Shown one piece after another: positions 25,521 to 38,760 of a DNA stretch of 64,000 bases. The notes below the pieces were generated by a model. It had not been told where the DNA came from, searched no databases, and saw nothing but the letters and a program-made list of their open reading frames with translations. Within the stretch, counting starts at the first letter, position 1. Each line of letters starts with the position of its first letter. The stretch comes from Sipunculus nudus (Eukaryota; Annelida; Sipuncula; Golfingiida; Sipunculidae), in assembly GCA_026874595.1 (NCBI GenBank), contig CM049306.1, positions 59,962,019 through 60,026,018 on the forward strand, read 5' to 3'. Made by a program: the position numbers and the translations under genes.

Positions 25521-27925
25521 TTTAGCTCAGCTGACTTTCAGTCATGCTGAGCTATAGCGATCACTCTTTGTCCGTCGTCCGTCTGTCCGTCTGTCTGTCT
25601 GTCCGTCTGTCCGTTAACCTGGCACAAATCGTAACCGCCGGACTTACAATCTTGTAACTTGACATTCTCAGAGGTCAATGAAAAATCTCCTTGGAAACCA
25701 GAAATTAGGTCTCTGTTACCCATATCCTTTGAGCTATTGGGCCCCAATGTACCCCCCAGAATAGTCAAAAATTTCATACAAAAACTTCAATATCTCGTTA
25801 ACTACATCACTGATGGTCATGATTTTTGGCATACATATTGATCATGAGATGTTCCATCAGTTCCTGCAGACTGGTGGCGCCACCTGTATTTTTCAATTTT
25901 TTACGAATTTTTTTCTCTATTTATGAGACCTTAAAAAATGTGAACATCTGTTAACAGGGCACAAATCGTAAAGACTGGACCTAGAATCTTCATTTGTTGA
26001 CACAGTGAGAGACCTATGAAAAGACTCCATGGAAACCAGAAATTAGGTCTCTGTTACCCAAATCCTTTGAGCTATAGGGCCCCAAAGTACCCCCCAGAAT
26101 TGTCAAAAATTTCATAAAAAAAACTTCAAAATCTCATTAACTACATCACTGATGGTCATAATTTTTGGCATACATATTGATCATTAGATGTTTCATCAGT
26201 TTCTGCAGACTGGTGGCGCCACCTATATTTTTCGATATTTTACGAATTGTTTTCCTTATTTTTAGACCTTTAAAAATGTGAACATCTGTTAACAGGGCAC
26301 AAATTGTAAAGACTGGACCTAGAATCTTAATTCTTGACACAACGGGAGACCCATGAAAAGTCTCCATGGAAACCTGAAATTAGGTCTCTGTTACCCATAT
26401 CCTTTGAGCTGTGGGGCTCCCAATTACCCCCCAGAATAATGGAAAATTTGATAAAAAAAAAAACTGCAACATCTCAATAACTACAACACTGATGGTCATG
26501 ATTTTTGGCATACATATTGATCAAGAGGTGTTCCATCAGTCCTGCAGTCTGGTGGCGCCACCTGTATTTTTTCAAATTTTTATAATTTTTTTTCTCTATT
26601 TATGAGACCTTTAAGGATGTAGTTATCTGTCAACAGGGTACAAATCTGAACGACTGAACCTAGAATCTTCATTCTTGACACACGGGGAGACCCATGAAAG
26701 GTCTCCATGGAAACCTGAAATTAGGTCTCTGTTACCCATATCCTTTGAGCAATTTCACTCCAAAGTACAGCTCAGAATAATGGAAAATTTGATACAAAAG
26801 CTGAAGTATCTGAACAACTAATGCAGAGATCACCATAATTGTTTGCATGGATATTGATCATGGAATGTTTCATCAGTTTCTGCAGACTGATGGCACCACG
26901 TATATTTGTTCGGGTTTTTTTACAAATTTTTTACTCTACTTTTGCGACCTTTAAAGATATGAACATCTGTTAACAGGGCACAAATTGTATAGACTGGACC
27001 TAGAATCTTCATTCTTGACACACAGGGAGATCCATGAAAAGTCTCCATGGAAAATGAAATTAGGTCTCTGTTACCCATATCCTTTAAGCTATAGGACTCC
27101 GAAGTATCCCTAAGAATAATGAAAAATTTGATACAAAAACTGCAGTATCTCAATAACTACATCACTGATGGTCATGATTTTTGGCATACATATTGATCAT
27201 GAGGTGTTCCATCAGTTTCTGCAGACTGGGTGCGCCAATTCTATTTTTTCAAATTTTTACAAATTTTTTTCTCCATTTTTGAGACCTTTAAAGATGTGGT
27301 TATCTGTCAACAGGGTACAAATCATAACAACTGGACCTAGAATCTGCATTCTTGTCATGCAAGGAGGCCCATGAAAAGTGTCTGTGGAAACCTGAAATTA
27401 GGTCTCTGTTTCCCATATCCTTCAAGCTATAGGACTCCGAAGTATTCCTCAGAATAATGAACAATATGATACATGCTTAAGTATCTGAACAACTAATGCA
27501 GAGATCACCATGATTCTTTGGATGGATATTGTTTATGGAGTGTTTCATCAGTTTCTGCAGACTGGTGGTTCCACCTATATTTTATTCAATTTTTCGAATT
27601 TTTTTCTCTATTTTTGAGACCTTTAAGGATGCTGTCATCTGTTTACATGGCACAAGTTGTAACAACTAATGCAGAGATCACCATGATTCTTTGCATGCAT
27701 ATTGACCATTAAGTCTTTATTAGTTTCTGCAGACTGGTGGAGCCACTTGTATTTTTTACGCATTTTTCTCTATTTTTGAGATATATAAATACAGACACAA
27801 TTTTGGCCTGTTGGTTAATCTGTTTGATGCTTCAGTTGAATGGGATATACTACCATTCAGATGATAAAATTTCCTTTTGCGAATCTCTTCCCAGTCAGCT
27901 GAGCGTCATGACCCATGGGTCACTT
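25521..27925 (+). mobile_element. AGCTCAGCTGAC-family element carrying a tandem array, copy 3
   Basis: The head is TTTTTTAGCTCAGCTGACTTTCAGTCATGCTGAGCT, followed by the TCCGTC-rich segment. Units of about 338 bp carry GGTGGCGCCACC or decayed forms at about 25874, 26212, 26551, 26889, 27228 and 27564. The end is GTCAGCTGAGCG, then the perfect 14-base palindrome TGACCCATGGGTCA, then CTTGTTTTT. The units are more diverged from one another than in copies 1 and 2. Confidence 0.72.
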
Positions 27926-28570
27926 GTTTTTAATTTGCTTCGAGTTCTTTCATCCAGGTCGATAGGTATTTGATGTCCGTTTTATTCAGGCATTATAAAG
28001 TGACAAATAATATTAAAATAAATGAACTTATAAGCCAACATTTTGCTGCAATCTCCTTCCATCATAAAATGTAGCATTTCATACAGTCACTGCTTGCTCT
28101 CATGTTGCCCAATTACTGTGTATATGCGGTGTAAACGTGGGCCTTTCTGGGCCGGTTTAAAGGCCTATATATAAATGAAATGTCATAAAACGTGGAGCAG
28201 TATACGGATAAATCAGAAAGGTTTCAATGCGGTTTCTTACGCTCACTCTGAAAAAGGCCTGAATTGGTTTGCGGGAGGAGTCTGACAGTGTAGGACTCTA
28301 CACTGACAAATATCGCTTTAGGAATTCCCTGTAGAAGGATACATACCGGGGGAAAACCCATGGAAAAAGAGTATGAAAAGGGTGCCATCCCCCTTCCACG
28401 GTGTGACAAATGTTTAAAAATTCATTCTGGGAATAGGCACTCTTTGTCTTTGAGGCCAGTGGCCCATACAATATGTTTTAGGGAAAATATAAATTATACA
28501 TTATATATGTGTGTGTTGGGGAAGGAGGGGGGGGGGGGGCTTGACTTCTTCAGGTTGTCGTTCGTTTCAT
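27926..28570. other. Non-coding spacer with a G run
   Basis: No gene is supported. It has a GGCCTTT..AAAGGCC inverted motif near 28141-28165 and a run of about 14 G near 28526-28539. Confidence 0.5.
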
Positions 28571-29065
28571 TTTTAGCTCAGTTGACTGAAAGTCATCTGA
28601 GCTATAGCGGTCACTCTTTGTCCGTCGTCCGGACAAGGCACTAAACGTTACCGTTAAGACCTAGAACTTCTAACTATACATCCATTGAGGTCCATTAAAA
28701 ATCACCTTGGAAACCTGAAATTAGTTCTCTGTTACCCATATCCTCCGTGCTATGCGGCTCGTAAGTACACCCCAGAATGATTAAACATTTGATACAAAAA
28801 CTACAGTATCTGAATAACGAATGCATTGATTTCCATGATTCTTTGCATGCATATTGATCAGTTCTTGCACACTATTGCACCACCTGTATTTTTTCTATTT
28901 TTTCACTCATTGTTTTCTCTATTTCTGAGACCTTTAAATGAAGTGGGCTGGCAGTTAATAGGGCACCAACCATAACCGTTAGACCTAGGAAATTTCTATC
29001 TTAACATCCAGAGAGGCCCTAGGCAAATCTCCCTGGAAACCAGAAATTAGGTCATGGTGACCTGT
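28571..29065 (+). mobile_element. Truncated AGCTCAGCTGAC-family copy
   Basis: The head TTTTTAGCTCAGTTGACTGAAAG..CATCTGAGCT with TTTGTCCGTCGTCCGG is followed by one and a half diverged array units. It is cut off where another head begins at about 29067, suggesting one copy inserted into another. Confidence 0.6.
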
Positions 29066-30991
29066 ATTTTTAGCTCAGCTGACTATAAGTCATCTGAGCT
29101 ACAGACGTGGTCCATTGTCCGTCGTCCGTCCGTCTGTTCGTCCGTCCGTAGATGTGGCACGTTTTGAAACCATAAGACCTAGGAATCCAAAATTCAGCAT
29201 AATGTTAGATGTCCCCAAGATCTCCTACCAAGCCGAAAACTGGGTCTTTGCGACTTCGTTCCTTTGAGAAATTAAAGAAAAACCTCAATTTTTTATTAAA
29301 ATCCTATTTTCACACTTCAGGACTGCCTAATATCAAAACCACTCATCTGTTTTTCCTCATATTTACCATAAATATTCCTCTATATAGTTCCTATGTACAT
29401 GCCAGAAATTAAGTCTGTAAAGTATAAATTCTTTAAGTTATGGGCCCAAACATAATGGACTTTGTACAAAATCAGGAAAAATAATAACTCACTTAAAATG
29501 AAAAATTTTGAAACTGGAGTATTTTCTCGAGTATATAACTATGTTTAATTAAGATTCAATTGTTTACCCAAAATTAGATCTGAATTTTGTAAATTTTTTT
29601 AAGTTATTAGCATAAAAAAAATCAGTACCTTAAATTTTGCCCAACTTTGACCATGGCACGTTTTTTTCCTGTAAGCACCATTGATTTAATTTTCACAGCA
29701 TGTAAACATAAATATTTAGTTTGTCTACATCTGAAATTTGAAAATAAAAGCTTGAAAATTAAGCTAGTTATTGATTTTTTTTTCTGTAGTCACTTGCTTT
29801 GATTACAGATGCAGGGTCCCACTCCAGGTCACTGAAGTCAGCTATGCCAGGGTTTCTGATTTGTTACCGTCACTGGGGGAGATCCCCTGCTGTGACAGGT
29901 GTACAGTTATTCTCATATCTGGGGGAGATCCCCTGCTGTGACAGGTGTACAGTTATTCTCATATCGCCACCCCAATCACCCCCCCCCCTGCAAACCCAAC
30001 CCACCAAGTGTTACGCAGTAATTGTTATTGTTTTCACTGTATCTCCTTAATTGTAATGCTGTTTCCACTCCGATATGCAAAAACTTTCCTTGAAAAAATA
30101 ATTCAAGGTGTAATCCAGAAGATGCAATGTTGTGTAATGTAGCATCTTTAAAGAAATCAATTTTCTTTTAAATGATTTTAACAAATATAAATGAACCCAT
30201 CAGTATGCTTAAATTATTATAAAATATGAAGCACATTATGGATAAATAAAGACACAATTAAAAATTTTGAAATCTAAATCAAGTATTATTTTTAGATATT
30301 TATTGTTTTGCAGATTTAAAAGATATATTTTTGTGGTAAAAAATAAATAAACATTTGTATGCATGATGTGGTGTTATCTGACAAGATTGAGATTTATGAT
30401 GATGCAATTGAGAATTATGAATCAACTTTTATATTCAGATATATATTTTAAATTGGAAATGTATAGAAATATAAACTTAAATTAGAAAATAATTGATGTG
30501 ATAAAAAAATCAGGATTTATTACAAACATTTGTTCATTATTTTCCTGCCTCAGCAGAAATTGAGATCAGGCTTTGTTTGCCCTGTTTTATGTTGTTTATT
30601 AGCTATATTTCAGCTGTATACAACTCAAAAAAAAATTCATATATAATTAAAAATATATATTATGCAAAAAAATAGATTCAGTTGAACAAATGTGTAAACT
30701 ACTGAAATGTCAACAGTTAATCGAAAAACCAACTAATGATCATGGTAATAGTACAGATCATTTGTTCACAAACTGCTCACATGCTTTAGTTTCAACATTA
30801 GGAAACACATGGTCAGGTCACAAAATATTTTTGCAACAATTCCTTGCTCATCAATACAAACCAATCATATAAACCAACCATGGCCTTTATTACCTCTTCC
30901 TCTTACACTTTAGCTCCATTAGATATTATTTTAGATTTTTACCTTCAAGGTTAACGTCAGCTGAGCACAGTGACCCATAGGTCCCTTGTTT
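29066..30991 (+). mobile_element. AGCTCAGCTGAC-family element, non-array form
   Basis: The head TTTTTAGCTCAGCTGACTATAAG..CATCTGAGCT is followed by GTCCGTCCGTC and then a body unlike the 336-bp array. That body recurs at 33830-35065 and, reversed, at 48230-50193 and 57200-59099. It ends near GTCAGCTGAGCACAGTGACCC..AGGTCCCTTGTTTTC. The 67-codon frame at 29209-29412 recurs in several copies but drifts and has no domain, so I treat it as non-coding. Confidence 0.65.
29875..29966. repeat. 46-bp tandem duplication
   Basis: GGGGGAGATCCCCTGCTGTG and the following TGTACAGTTATTCTCATATC occur twice in tandem with no differences, a recent local duplication inside the element at 29066-30991. Confidence 0.85.
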
Positions 30992-31340
30992 TCAAATTAG
31001 GGGAGAAAACATGATTTTAAGCACTCAGTGAGTCAGATGGGGCACAAATTGTTTCCTTTTGGCCTAGAATCCTCATGCATGACTGTAAAGGAGATCCATA
31101 AAAAGTATCCTTGGAAACCTGAAATGTCGATCACTGTAACCTATTTTCTGCAAGTTGTGTGAAAGAACATGATTTTAACAATCTTTTAGTCAGATGGGCA
31201 CAAAGGTCCGGAAGGGGGGGGGGGGGTCCAGCCCACAATATTTGATCTGAGACCCTTAAAAAGGTTGCATTGGATGAGAAAAAAAAAAGGGGGGGGTGTG
31301 TCCGGAACCCCTGGACCTGGATCCGCTTCTGCCTGTCTAC
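30992..31340. repeat. Repeat fragments with G runs
   Basis: This has further diverged pieces of the array unit (GGCACAAATTGTTTCC.., CCTTGGAAACCTGAAA). It is followed by a segment with two G runs and TCCGGAACCCCTGGACCTGG, which resembles the tail of an interspersed repeat. There is no gene. Confidence 0.45.
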
Positions 31341-31519
31341 CTTCTGTATACGTGGTATACAGCTACACTAGGTAGGACATCAAATTGTATACACGTTTTC
31401 GTGCAGACCTTAAGGACCTGTTTAGAGAATCATGGCCTTTGTAACAAACGTCGAATAACTTTTCATTAAACTATGTTGGTTATTTCTTAATCTCGGTTCA
31501 TTTATGATATGATTAATTA

Positions 31520-31586
<67 letters not shown>

Positions 31587-32740
31587 TCTTTCCTTACTTT
31601 CTTTTATATGAAAGGTACGTCTTATACATTTAAAGTATCTATGTAATTCTTCATACAATGGCGATTACAAAATATTTTGTTATAATTGTATCATATCTAA
31701 TGTGACAAATACAGAAAAGATACAAATTTCAACAATTTCGACCCCACATCAGTAAATCGATAGCATCACTATTAGAATAATTTGAAACGGTCATTTTATC
31801 CAATAGTTTATGATGTTGTATATGGATTTTTTTCATGAATATAGTCATAGCCTAATAGAAAATAGCCTAGTATATATATGGAGAAGAAAAGTTACACGGG
31901 CCGGTATGTTAAAAATACGAATGTGATAATGACAGACGGGAAGCTTTTTATATTTTTTTCACGGAGGATAATTATGTTTGTTGTGGGGTCGGATTTAAAT
32001 AAATGTACTGGGTAAAATGAACTTCAAGCATAGAATAAAATAATTGCTAGTTTACAAGATTTTTTTTGCATAATGCCGTTTCCTAATCATCATGTCCTTA
32101 AACACTTATTTTGATTTATTAGAGAACAATACACTTACAGTTTCCATGCCACACTGCAAACATTCTGTTTAAACCAATCGATTGGTACAACTCTAATACA
32201 TGTTATTGCATTTGTTATACAACTGTACCATTAGAATGTTCTGTTTAGCTACAAGTTCGTGTACCAAGAACGGAGGTTCACCAGATTGTGCTGAGTAATT
32301 AAAGAATTTCTATGTTCATCAAACTCGATCACGTATTTTTTATGTTTTCATGGCACAAATCACTGCCCAATAAAGTGTTGACAGATCCATGGTAATAAGT
32401 CCTCATCTTTTTTTTCTATGCATTTTGTTTTTACGTATACTGTATACGCACTAATTTGTTCAAATATCTGTAGAACTGTATACTTGTACACTGTGATAGT
32501 GTCAGCACTTCCCTGTATGGGTGATAGACAAAGATTCCATGCCCCGGCGAAAGCAGATCCAGATTTTACTAAAGCCAATATTTGCTATTTGTTTGCATAT
32601 ATAAGACCCGATATTAAGGCCCTCCCAAATATTTTACTGTACCACACTTATATATATAATATCAGAGGTTTTTTTTTTGCACGAAAGAATTGGTAAAAAT
32701 ATGATACTTATCTGAATAATTAATGCACGGATTGCCATGA
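31341..32740. other. Non-coding DNA with a TA microsatellite
   Basis: A TA run of about 31 repeats lies at 31522-31584. Nothing else is supportable; the short open frames near 32360-32696 overlap on opposite strands and have no domains. Confidence 0.55.
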
Positions 32741-33240
32741 TTTTTTTAGCTCAGTTGACTGTAAGTCATCTGAGCTATTGGCTAACAGGTCACGTTTTGA
32801 AACCGTTGGGCCTACGAATCCAAAATGTTGAATACTGTAAGATGTCCCCAAAATCTCCTATACAATACCGGAAAATTGGTCCCTAAGAATTCATTTCATC
32901 GAAATATTGAGGGGAAAACCTCAATATTCCATTAAAAACGCATTGTAACACTTCAAGACTGCCTTATATCAAAAACTCTGATCTGACTTTTGTCATGTTT
33001 AAAATGTATATTCCTCTATATATTTCCTATGTTAAACACAAAATAGGTCCGTATTGTCGAATTATTTGAAGTTATGGGCCCAAACATTATTCACTTTGTA
33101 AAATAAGTCGGGAACCAATTTTCTCACTTAACATTAGAATTGCTAAGACTTCCTTTTTTCAGGGAAATAACTTTATGTAATCAAGATTTAATTGTATACC
33201 CAACATTAGATGTGAATTTTGCCAGTTTTTAGCGAACCTG
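32741..33240 (+). mobile_element. Truncated AGCTCAGCTGAC-family copy
   Basis: The head is TTTTTTAGCTCAGTTGACTG..AGTCATCTGAGCT without the usual GTCCGTC run. It is followed by a diverged form of the 29066-type body (ACGTTTTGAAACCGTTGGGCC, GATGTCCCCAAAATCTCCT). Confidence 0.55.
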
Positions 33241-33829
33241 TGAACTTATGCGATGGCGCGGCGTCGTCCGTCCGCCGTCCATGGCTGGCTGTCCGCCGTC
33301 CATGGCTGCAAGTCAGAAACCGCCAGAGCTAGCATCTCCAAATTACTTGTAAGAATTTGTCTCATGTAAAACTTGGTGCCCTAGAGCTAACTATTGGGTA
33401 TCTGCATTAATTTAGATTTTATAGAGAAAAAGCATACAAACCTTTAAAAATCTTCTACTCTGAAACTGTTCAGCCAAATTGTCCAATATTTCACAAAAGT
33501 GTTCCCTGGAACAATCTCTCTGAATGGTTCCTGTTCGGTGATTTTTGACCGAGTTACAGGGGGTTGAACTAAGTCATCTGTCCAAAAAAGCACACTTAAA
33601 TTAAAATCTCAGAAACGACCAGAGCTATCATCACCAAATTTTGTATCAATGTTTTTCACATGTCATATTTGAAATTGAGGTATTGGTGGCGCTACCTACA
33701 TTGATCTGTTTTTACAAGCAAAAATGTCATTTTAGACTCTTCTAGCTTATACACTGTTTAATGATGCAACTGTTTAGCTGATTGGTTAAAACTTTACAAG
33801 AATTATTCTATGGTAGGGTTCTGCTAGTT
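33241..33829. repeat. Repeat fragment with GTCCGCCGTCC and one palindrome relic
   Basis: The stretch GTCGTCCGTCCGCCGTCCATGG is followed by modules containing AGAGCTATCATCACCAAATT and GGTGGCGCTACCT at about 33694. This looks like yet another repeat family. No gene is seen. Confidence 0.45.
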
Positions 33830-35065
33830 TTTTTTAGCTCAGCTGACTATAAGTCATCTGAGCTATAGTCGTGGTCCATTTTCCGTCGTCCGTCCGTCTG
33901 TCCGTCCGTAGATGTGGCACGTTTTGAAACCGTACGACCTAGGAATCCAAAATTCGGCATAGTGTTAGATGTCCTCAAGATCTCCTACCAAGCCGAAAAC
34001 TGGGTCTTTGCGACTTTGTTCCTTTGAGAAATTAAGGAAAAACCTCAATTTTTTATTAAAAACCTATTTTCACACTTCAGGGCTGCCTAATATCAAAACC
34101 ACTCATCTGTTTTCCCTCATAAATATTCCTCTATATAGTTCCTATGTACATGCCTGAAATTATGTCTGTAATATATAATTTAAGAAAGTTATGGGCCAGA
34201 ACATAATGCATTTTGTAAAAAATCAGGAAATATATTTGATCACTTAACACAAAACTTGTTAAAGCTATGGACTTTTTTTCAAGTAATATAACTTTAATTA
34301 ATCAAAATTAAATTGTATACCCAAAATTAGATCAAAATCTTTTAAATTTTTAAAAATATTAACAAAAATAAAAAATTGGTACCTTAAATTTTGCCCGATT
34401 TGACCATGGCACGTTTTTTTCCTGTAAGTACTGTTGATCTAATTTTCACAGCATGTACAAATAAGGATTTAATCTGTTAAAATCTGAAATTTGAAAATAA
34501 AAGCTGCAAAATTAGACCAGTTATTGAATTTTTTTGGAGGCTCTTGTTGTATTCCCTTGCATTGACAAGCAGTCCACTGTGGTCACTGTTGGTCATTCAG
34601 TGCAGCTCTCTATGCTCCCAAGGTTGTTGGCATAATGTTAGATGTCCCCAAGATCTCCTACCATTCTGAAAACGGGGTCTTTGCGACTTTGTTCCTTTGA
34701 GAAATTAAGGAAAAACCTCATTTTTTATTAAAAACCTATTTTCACATTTCAGGACAGCCTAACTACGAAACCACTCATCTGTTTTTCCTCATATTTACTA
34801 TAAATATTCCTCTATATAGTTCCTATGTTAATGCCAGAAATTAGGTCTGTATTATATGATTTAAAAAAAAATTATGGGCTCAAACATAAATCATTTTGTA
34901 AAAAATCAGGAAAGAAATTTGATCACTTAACACCAAACATTTTAAAGCTATGGACATTTTTCCAGTAATATATCTTTTATTAATCAAAATTAAATTGTAT
35001 ACCCAAAATTAGATCAAAATCTGTTAAATTTTTAAAAATATTAGCAAAAATAAAAAATTGGTACC
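33830..35065 (+). mobile_element. AGCTCAGCTGAC-family element with internal duplication
   Basis: The head TTTTTTAGCTCAGCTGACTATAAG plus CGTCCGTCCGTCTGTCCG is followed by a body closely matching 29066-30991. The body segment from about 33958 recurs from about 34630 (TAGATGTCCCCAAGATCTCC, TTTGCGACTTTGTTCCTTTG), so part of the element is tandemly duplicated. The continuation is displaced by the TIR element at 35074-35775. Confidence 0.6.
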
Positions 35066-35073
35066 TTATATTG

Positions 35074-35775
35074 CAGTTGCAACCACAATTGTAATATTTT
35101 TTTTATTACAAAAGTGGTTGATGTTGTCGGCAGAAATTTTTCTCAGGTTCGTTGAGATTCTACTAAACAGATGCTATTCCCTGAAAAAAAACACGATTTA
35201 CCAAAAATTTTCGAACAAAAATCTTAGTTTGTCTTTTGAAACGTTTTTACACTAGTGACATTTATGACATTTATAACGGTCACTATTGGAATAATAACCA
35301 GGGGCCCAATGTCTTACTGCTTCAGAAGCAGCCCGTCTAAATTGTTAAGTTTAAATTTCATGCTTTTCTATATGTTTGTGTTCTATAATATACTATTAGG
35401 GAATTGGATTAATCAGAATACGTAACAATCCATCCTTATGTCATTTTAAAACTATAACGTTTACTACAATAGTTAACATTATTACAATAGTGACCAAGAG
35501 CAACTACTTTTGTAATAACAGTAACTTTTATAATAAAAACAAGTGGCAACTTTTATCTTACGGGGTTAGAAGTATTTCCTCCCATTGTTCATTTTGAAAT
35601 GCCAGTAATTTCATATAATTGTGTTCTATTGTAAAATACTGGTGATTTTTATTATTCTGCAACGTAGCAATCCATCCATATGGAAGAATCTCAAAGAAAC
35701 TGAAAACATTTCCGCCGACAACACCAACCACTATTGTAAATAAAAAATAATACAATAGTGGTTGTAATAATCATT
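35074..35775. mobile_element. Long-TIR element, about 700 bp
   Basis: The left end (TTGCAACCACAATTGTAATA.., AAAGTGGTTGATGTTGTCGG.., GAGATTC) is matched in reverse complement by the right end (GAATCTCAAAG.., CCGACAACACCAACCAC.., ACAATAGTGGTTGTAA). This gives imperfect TIRs of about 90-100 bases. Related TTACAATAGTGACC words occur in the interior. There is no transposase frame, so it is non-autonomous. Confidence 0.7.
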
Positions 35776-37165
35776 ACAATAATGAATGTTTTTACAAGTG
35801 GTTTCAACACAGCTACTGTCCCTTTCTTTCATATTATTCAAATGTGTAGATATGGGTTATGGAATGAGGTCTTTTAAAATTTGGGTCATGATCTTTACAA
35901 TGACAGTAGCATTGACCCTTAATATTTCCATATTTGGTGAAAAACAAACAAAAGCACTGTTTCTCAAGTGGATAGATGTGCTTTTCTGAAAATCAAAATG
36001 AAAGATGTCAGGTGAAAATAGTAGCTTTTATTCAAGTTTTCATACACCATGTCAAGTGTTGTTTACATCTAGCCCACCTAGTAGTACAGCATTATGTAAC
36101 CCACTCCAGGCAGCTTGCCTTAGCTCAGCTTGGCCACTACTTGCAGGCTTCCTCTGCCCTGCACTCCCCCCCCCCAGCTGGCGCATTAACTAGATGAATG
36201 TTATAATTTTTCTCTATTTTATTTTATTCTTGGATATGCTACATTTTAGATTTTGTATTGTACCACCAGGGTTACAATGATTAAAGTGCATATTTAATTG
36301 TGTCCACAAAGTGATGTATTGCTATGAAAGTGTGCATGGATGTTCATCAGATAAGTAATGCTTTACTTCAGAAGAGTAAAATTTCACCTGGTGTGAAATT
36401 GACTGTTAATTCCAGTAATTAATTATAGCTGAGATTGTTATTAGCATAATGATATTGTTTGTCCCTCATTCAACCAAAAGTGTGTATACTTTATTTGAAA
36501 ATGTTTTTATTTTATCAAATTTACTTAATCTTTTATTTTATTTCGGTGAATAAAATAAAGCATGTACTGAAAACTCAAGTGTGCAAACTTTTTAATAGGG
36601 ATTCAAGGGATAATCTTGTAGATGCCATGTTGTGGCATTATTTTCTTTTAAATTCATTTATAAACATTTGATTTAAAAATAATTAAATATATGTGTATGC
36701 ATAATATGACCCAATATGAGCTACGATCTGGATATATAATAATTGCAACTTAGAATTCTAATATTTTAACTTATATTTTCAATTTTTTTATTACAAATTT
36801 ATAAAACTTGTTTATAAAAAAATGATAAAAACTATTAATGGGAAAAGTGGATATGCTAAAAAAATAGGCTTATATATAAACTTAAATGCATTATTCCCTT
36901 GAAAGTGAAATAAAGGTATTAGTCCATTATGTCCACTTGTCTGTCCATCTGTAAATGTTTCATATGAATCACAGTATCTCAAAACTTTTACTATTTTTCT
37001 TCATGACAGTCTTGTCAGAGTATTAGTTTGCAATCATATATTTAGAACTTTTCTATAACCAAGTAGGAGGGCCCCTTTCCTCTTAGCTTCTCATATGCTT
37101 ATATAAATGAAAAACATTACAATAGATTTTTTTTCATATTTTGCATTTGCAAAAGTTTCAAACGT
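35776..37165. other. AT-rich non-coding DNA
   Basis: No gene is supported. A small C-rich patch (about 36110-36185) sits in otherwise AT-rich DNA. The overlapping open frames around it have no domain. Confidence 0.5.
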
Positions 37166-37795
37166 AAGCTGGGCGCCGTGACTCATGGGTACTTTGTTTA
37201 TATTCTGGATTCTCAACATCATTGTTTGGCTAAAACTGAATAAATACCAGATGGTGTGAATACTTTGCAAATGTATTTGAATACGAATATGAATATGTAC
37301 TCCATTATAAAATTTCCTGCATTTCAGGTAAAAATGAAAGTATTTGAATACCAGTGCAAATACTTTCAAAATGTATTCATGAATGCATTTATGAATATAT
37401 TCTATAATATTATTTTAATAATCATTTCAGTTATATTTTATTAAAAAGAATCATATGATTCTCTTATTATTTTTAATAAAAATTATATTTGGCACAATAT
37501 TTGTTATTAAATTTTAATAAATAGTAAATCTCTTATCTTATATTTGCTGCTTATCAGTTATATGGCCAAGTCAAAATCTGTATGACAATAGCACTCCATT
37601 TGTTAATAAAATAAATGAAATCAATCTCTTCCCTGTCTCCAAAGAAACTATCAAAATCATACATAAGCTAAACACCAACAACTCATAATACAGCTTATAT
37701 TTATTACCACACAAAATCAGCATATGCCTTATTTCAAAATCATATTTTTTTATCATATATAACAGCTGAGCGTCGTGGCCCAAGGGTCCCTTGTT
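37166..37795 (+). repeat. Arm of an inverted duplication (other arm 47531-48150)
   Basis: This segment starts near a CTGGGCGCCGTGACTCATGG element end. It contains GGATTCTCAACATC, AATGTATTTGAATACG and a TATATGGCCAAGTCAAAATC block, and ends with ACAGCTGAGCGTCGTGGCCC..CCTTGTTT. The same series appears in reverse complement at 47531-48150. Both arms carry the 3' end of the AGCTCAGCTGAC family, in opposite orientation. Confidence 0.7.
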
Positions 37796-38760
37796 TGTGA
37801 ATCCAGTAACTTTTGAATTATTGCCTTTTGTCCTCAAATTTGACACACGAGTTCTTTTAACCAAGTTCCCCGAAGAGATTGGATAAATGGTGACCTTGTC
37901 TTCAAGGTCAGCTGCGGAATACTATGATCATTATTGTCCCTATAACTTTTGAAACACTGCTTATTTTATTTTTAATTCGACACACCAATTGTCTCAGACC
38001 AGTTCGGAAAGTGGTGACCTTGACCTTAATCTTTAAGGTTAGATCTCTGGAACTTAGGTTTATCATGCCCCCATATCTTTTGAGGTACTGGAGATTTTCT
38101 CCTCAGCTGTAACGTACAAATTAGTCTCCAGAATGCCCTTTTTAAAGTCAAACTCGAGACCTTAATTTACCTCTATCTACAAGGTCAAATCAGCCAAAAC
38201 GTAAAATCTGAATCTGATAACTCTTGAATATATCATATTTTGTCCTCAATTTAATAGAAAAAATGTTTCAACCAAGTTCTCAGAGGACCTTGAAAACTTG
38301 TGATCCTGACCTCTATTTCTTCAAGGTCAAATCAGCGAATTATACTTCGTCTTTGACATTTTGGTGATGCCATCACTTTGGAGGCATTGCATTTCCCTCA
38401 GATTTGTCACACAAGTTGTTTCCTCTAAGTTCTCGGAGGAGTTTTAAAACTGGTGATCTTGATCTTATTTTTCTCTTGTATAACATGTATAAACCAAACA
38501 TGATTGAATTCAGTTTTCAAATGTATTTCTGACCCATCGCTCAAGAAAGAATTCTATCGACTATAGTGTTAGAAGGTCAAAGGTGAAGATCACATCTGAA
38601 GATAATCTCAATTTTGGTTTTCAAATGATGAAGGTCAAGATCACATCTGAAGATTATCTCATTTTTGGTTTTCAAATGATGAAATTCCCTTTGTGAATGC
38701 TAGCCTATAATTTCATGATGGTCAGCTGAACTTCATTTACCACGGGGCACTTGTTTTATT
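37796..38760. repeat. Tandem modules with GGTGACCTTGACC words
   Basis: Modules of roughly 150 bp recur, each with phrases like AACTTTTGAA.., GACACAC.AGTT, GTTC..GA, and GTGACCTTGACCTT..AAGGTCA. The block ends at GGTCAGCTGAACTTCATTTACC..GGCACTTGTTTT, another relic of the same 3' end. A duplicated 50-bp piece (AAGATCACATCTGAAGAT) lies near 38586-38690. Confidence 0.55.

Noticed and set aside
29209-29412. Repeated 60-70 residue reading frame (also 33969-34157 and, reversed, 49127-49345, 58088-58306 and 58769-59230) as a conserved transposon protein
   Set aside because: The frames exist because the element body is repeated. Copies carry indels, the readings drift at all codon positions, and no domain or start context is seen.
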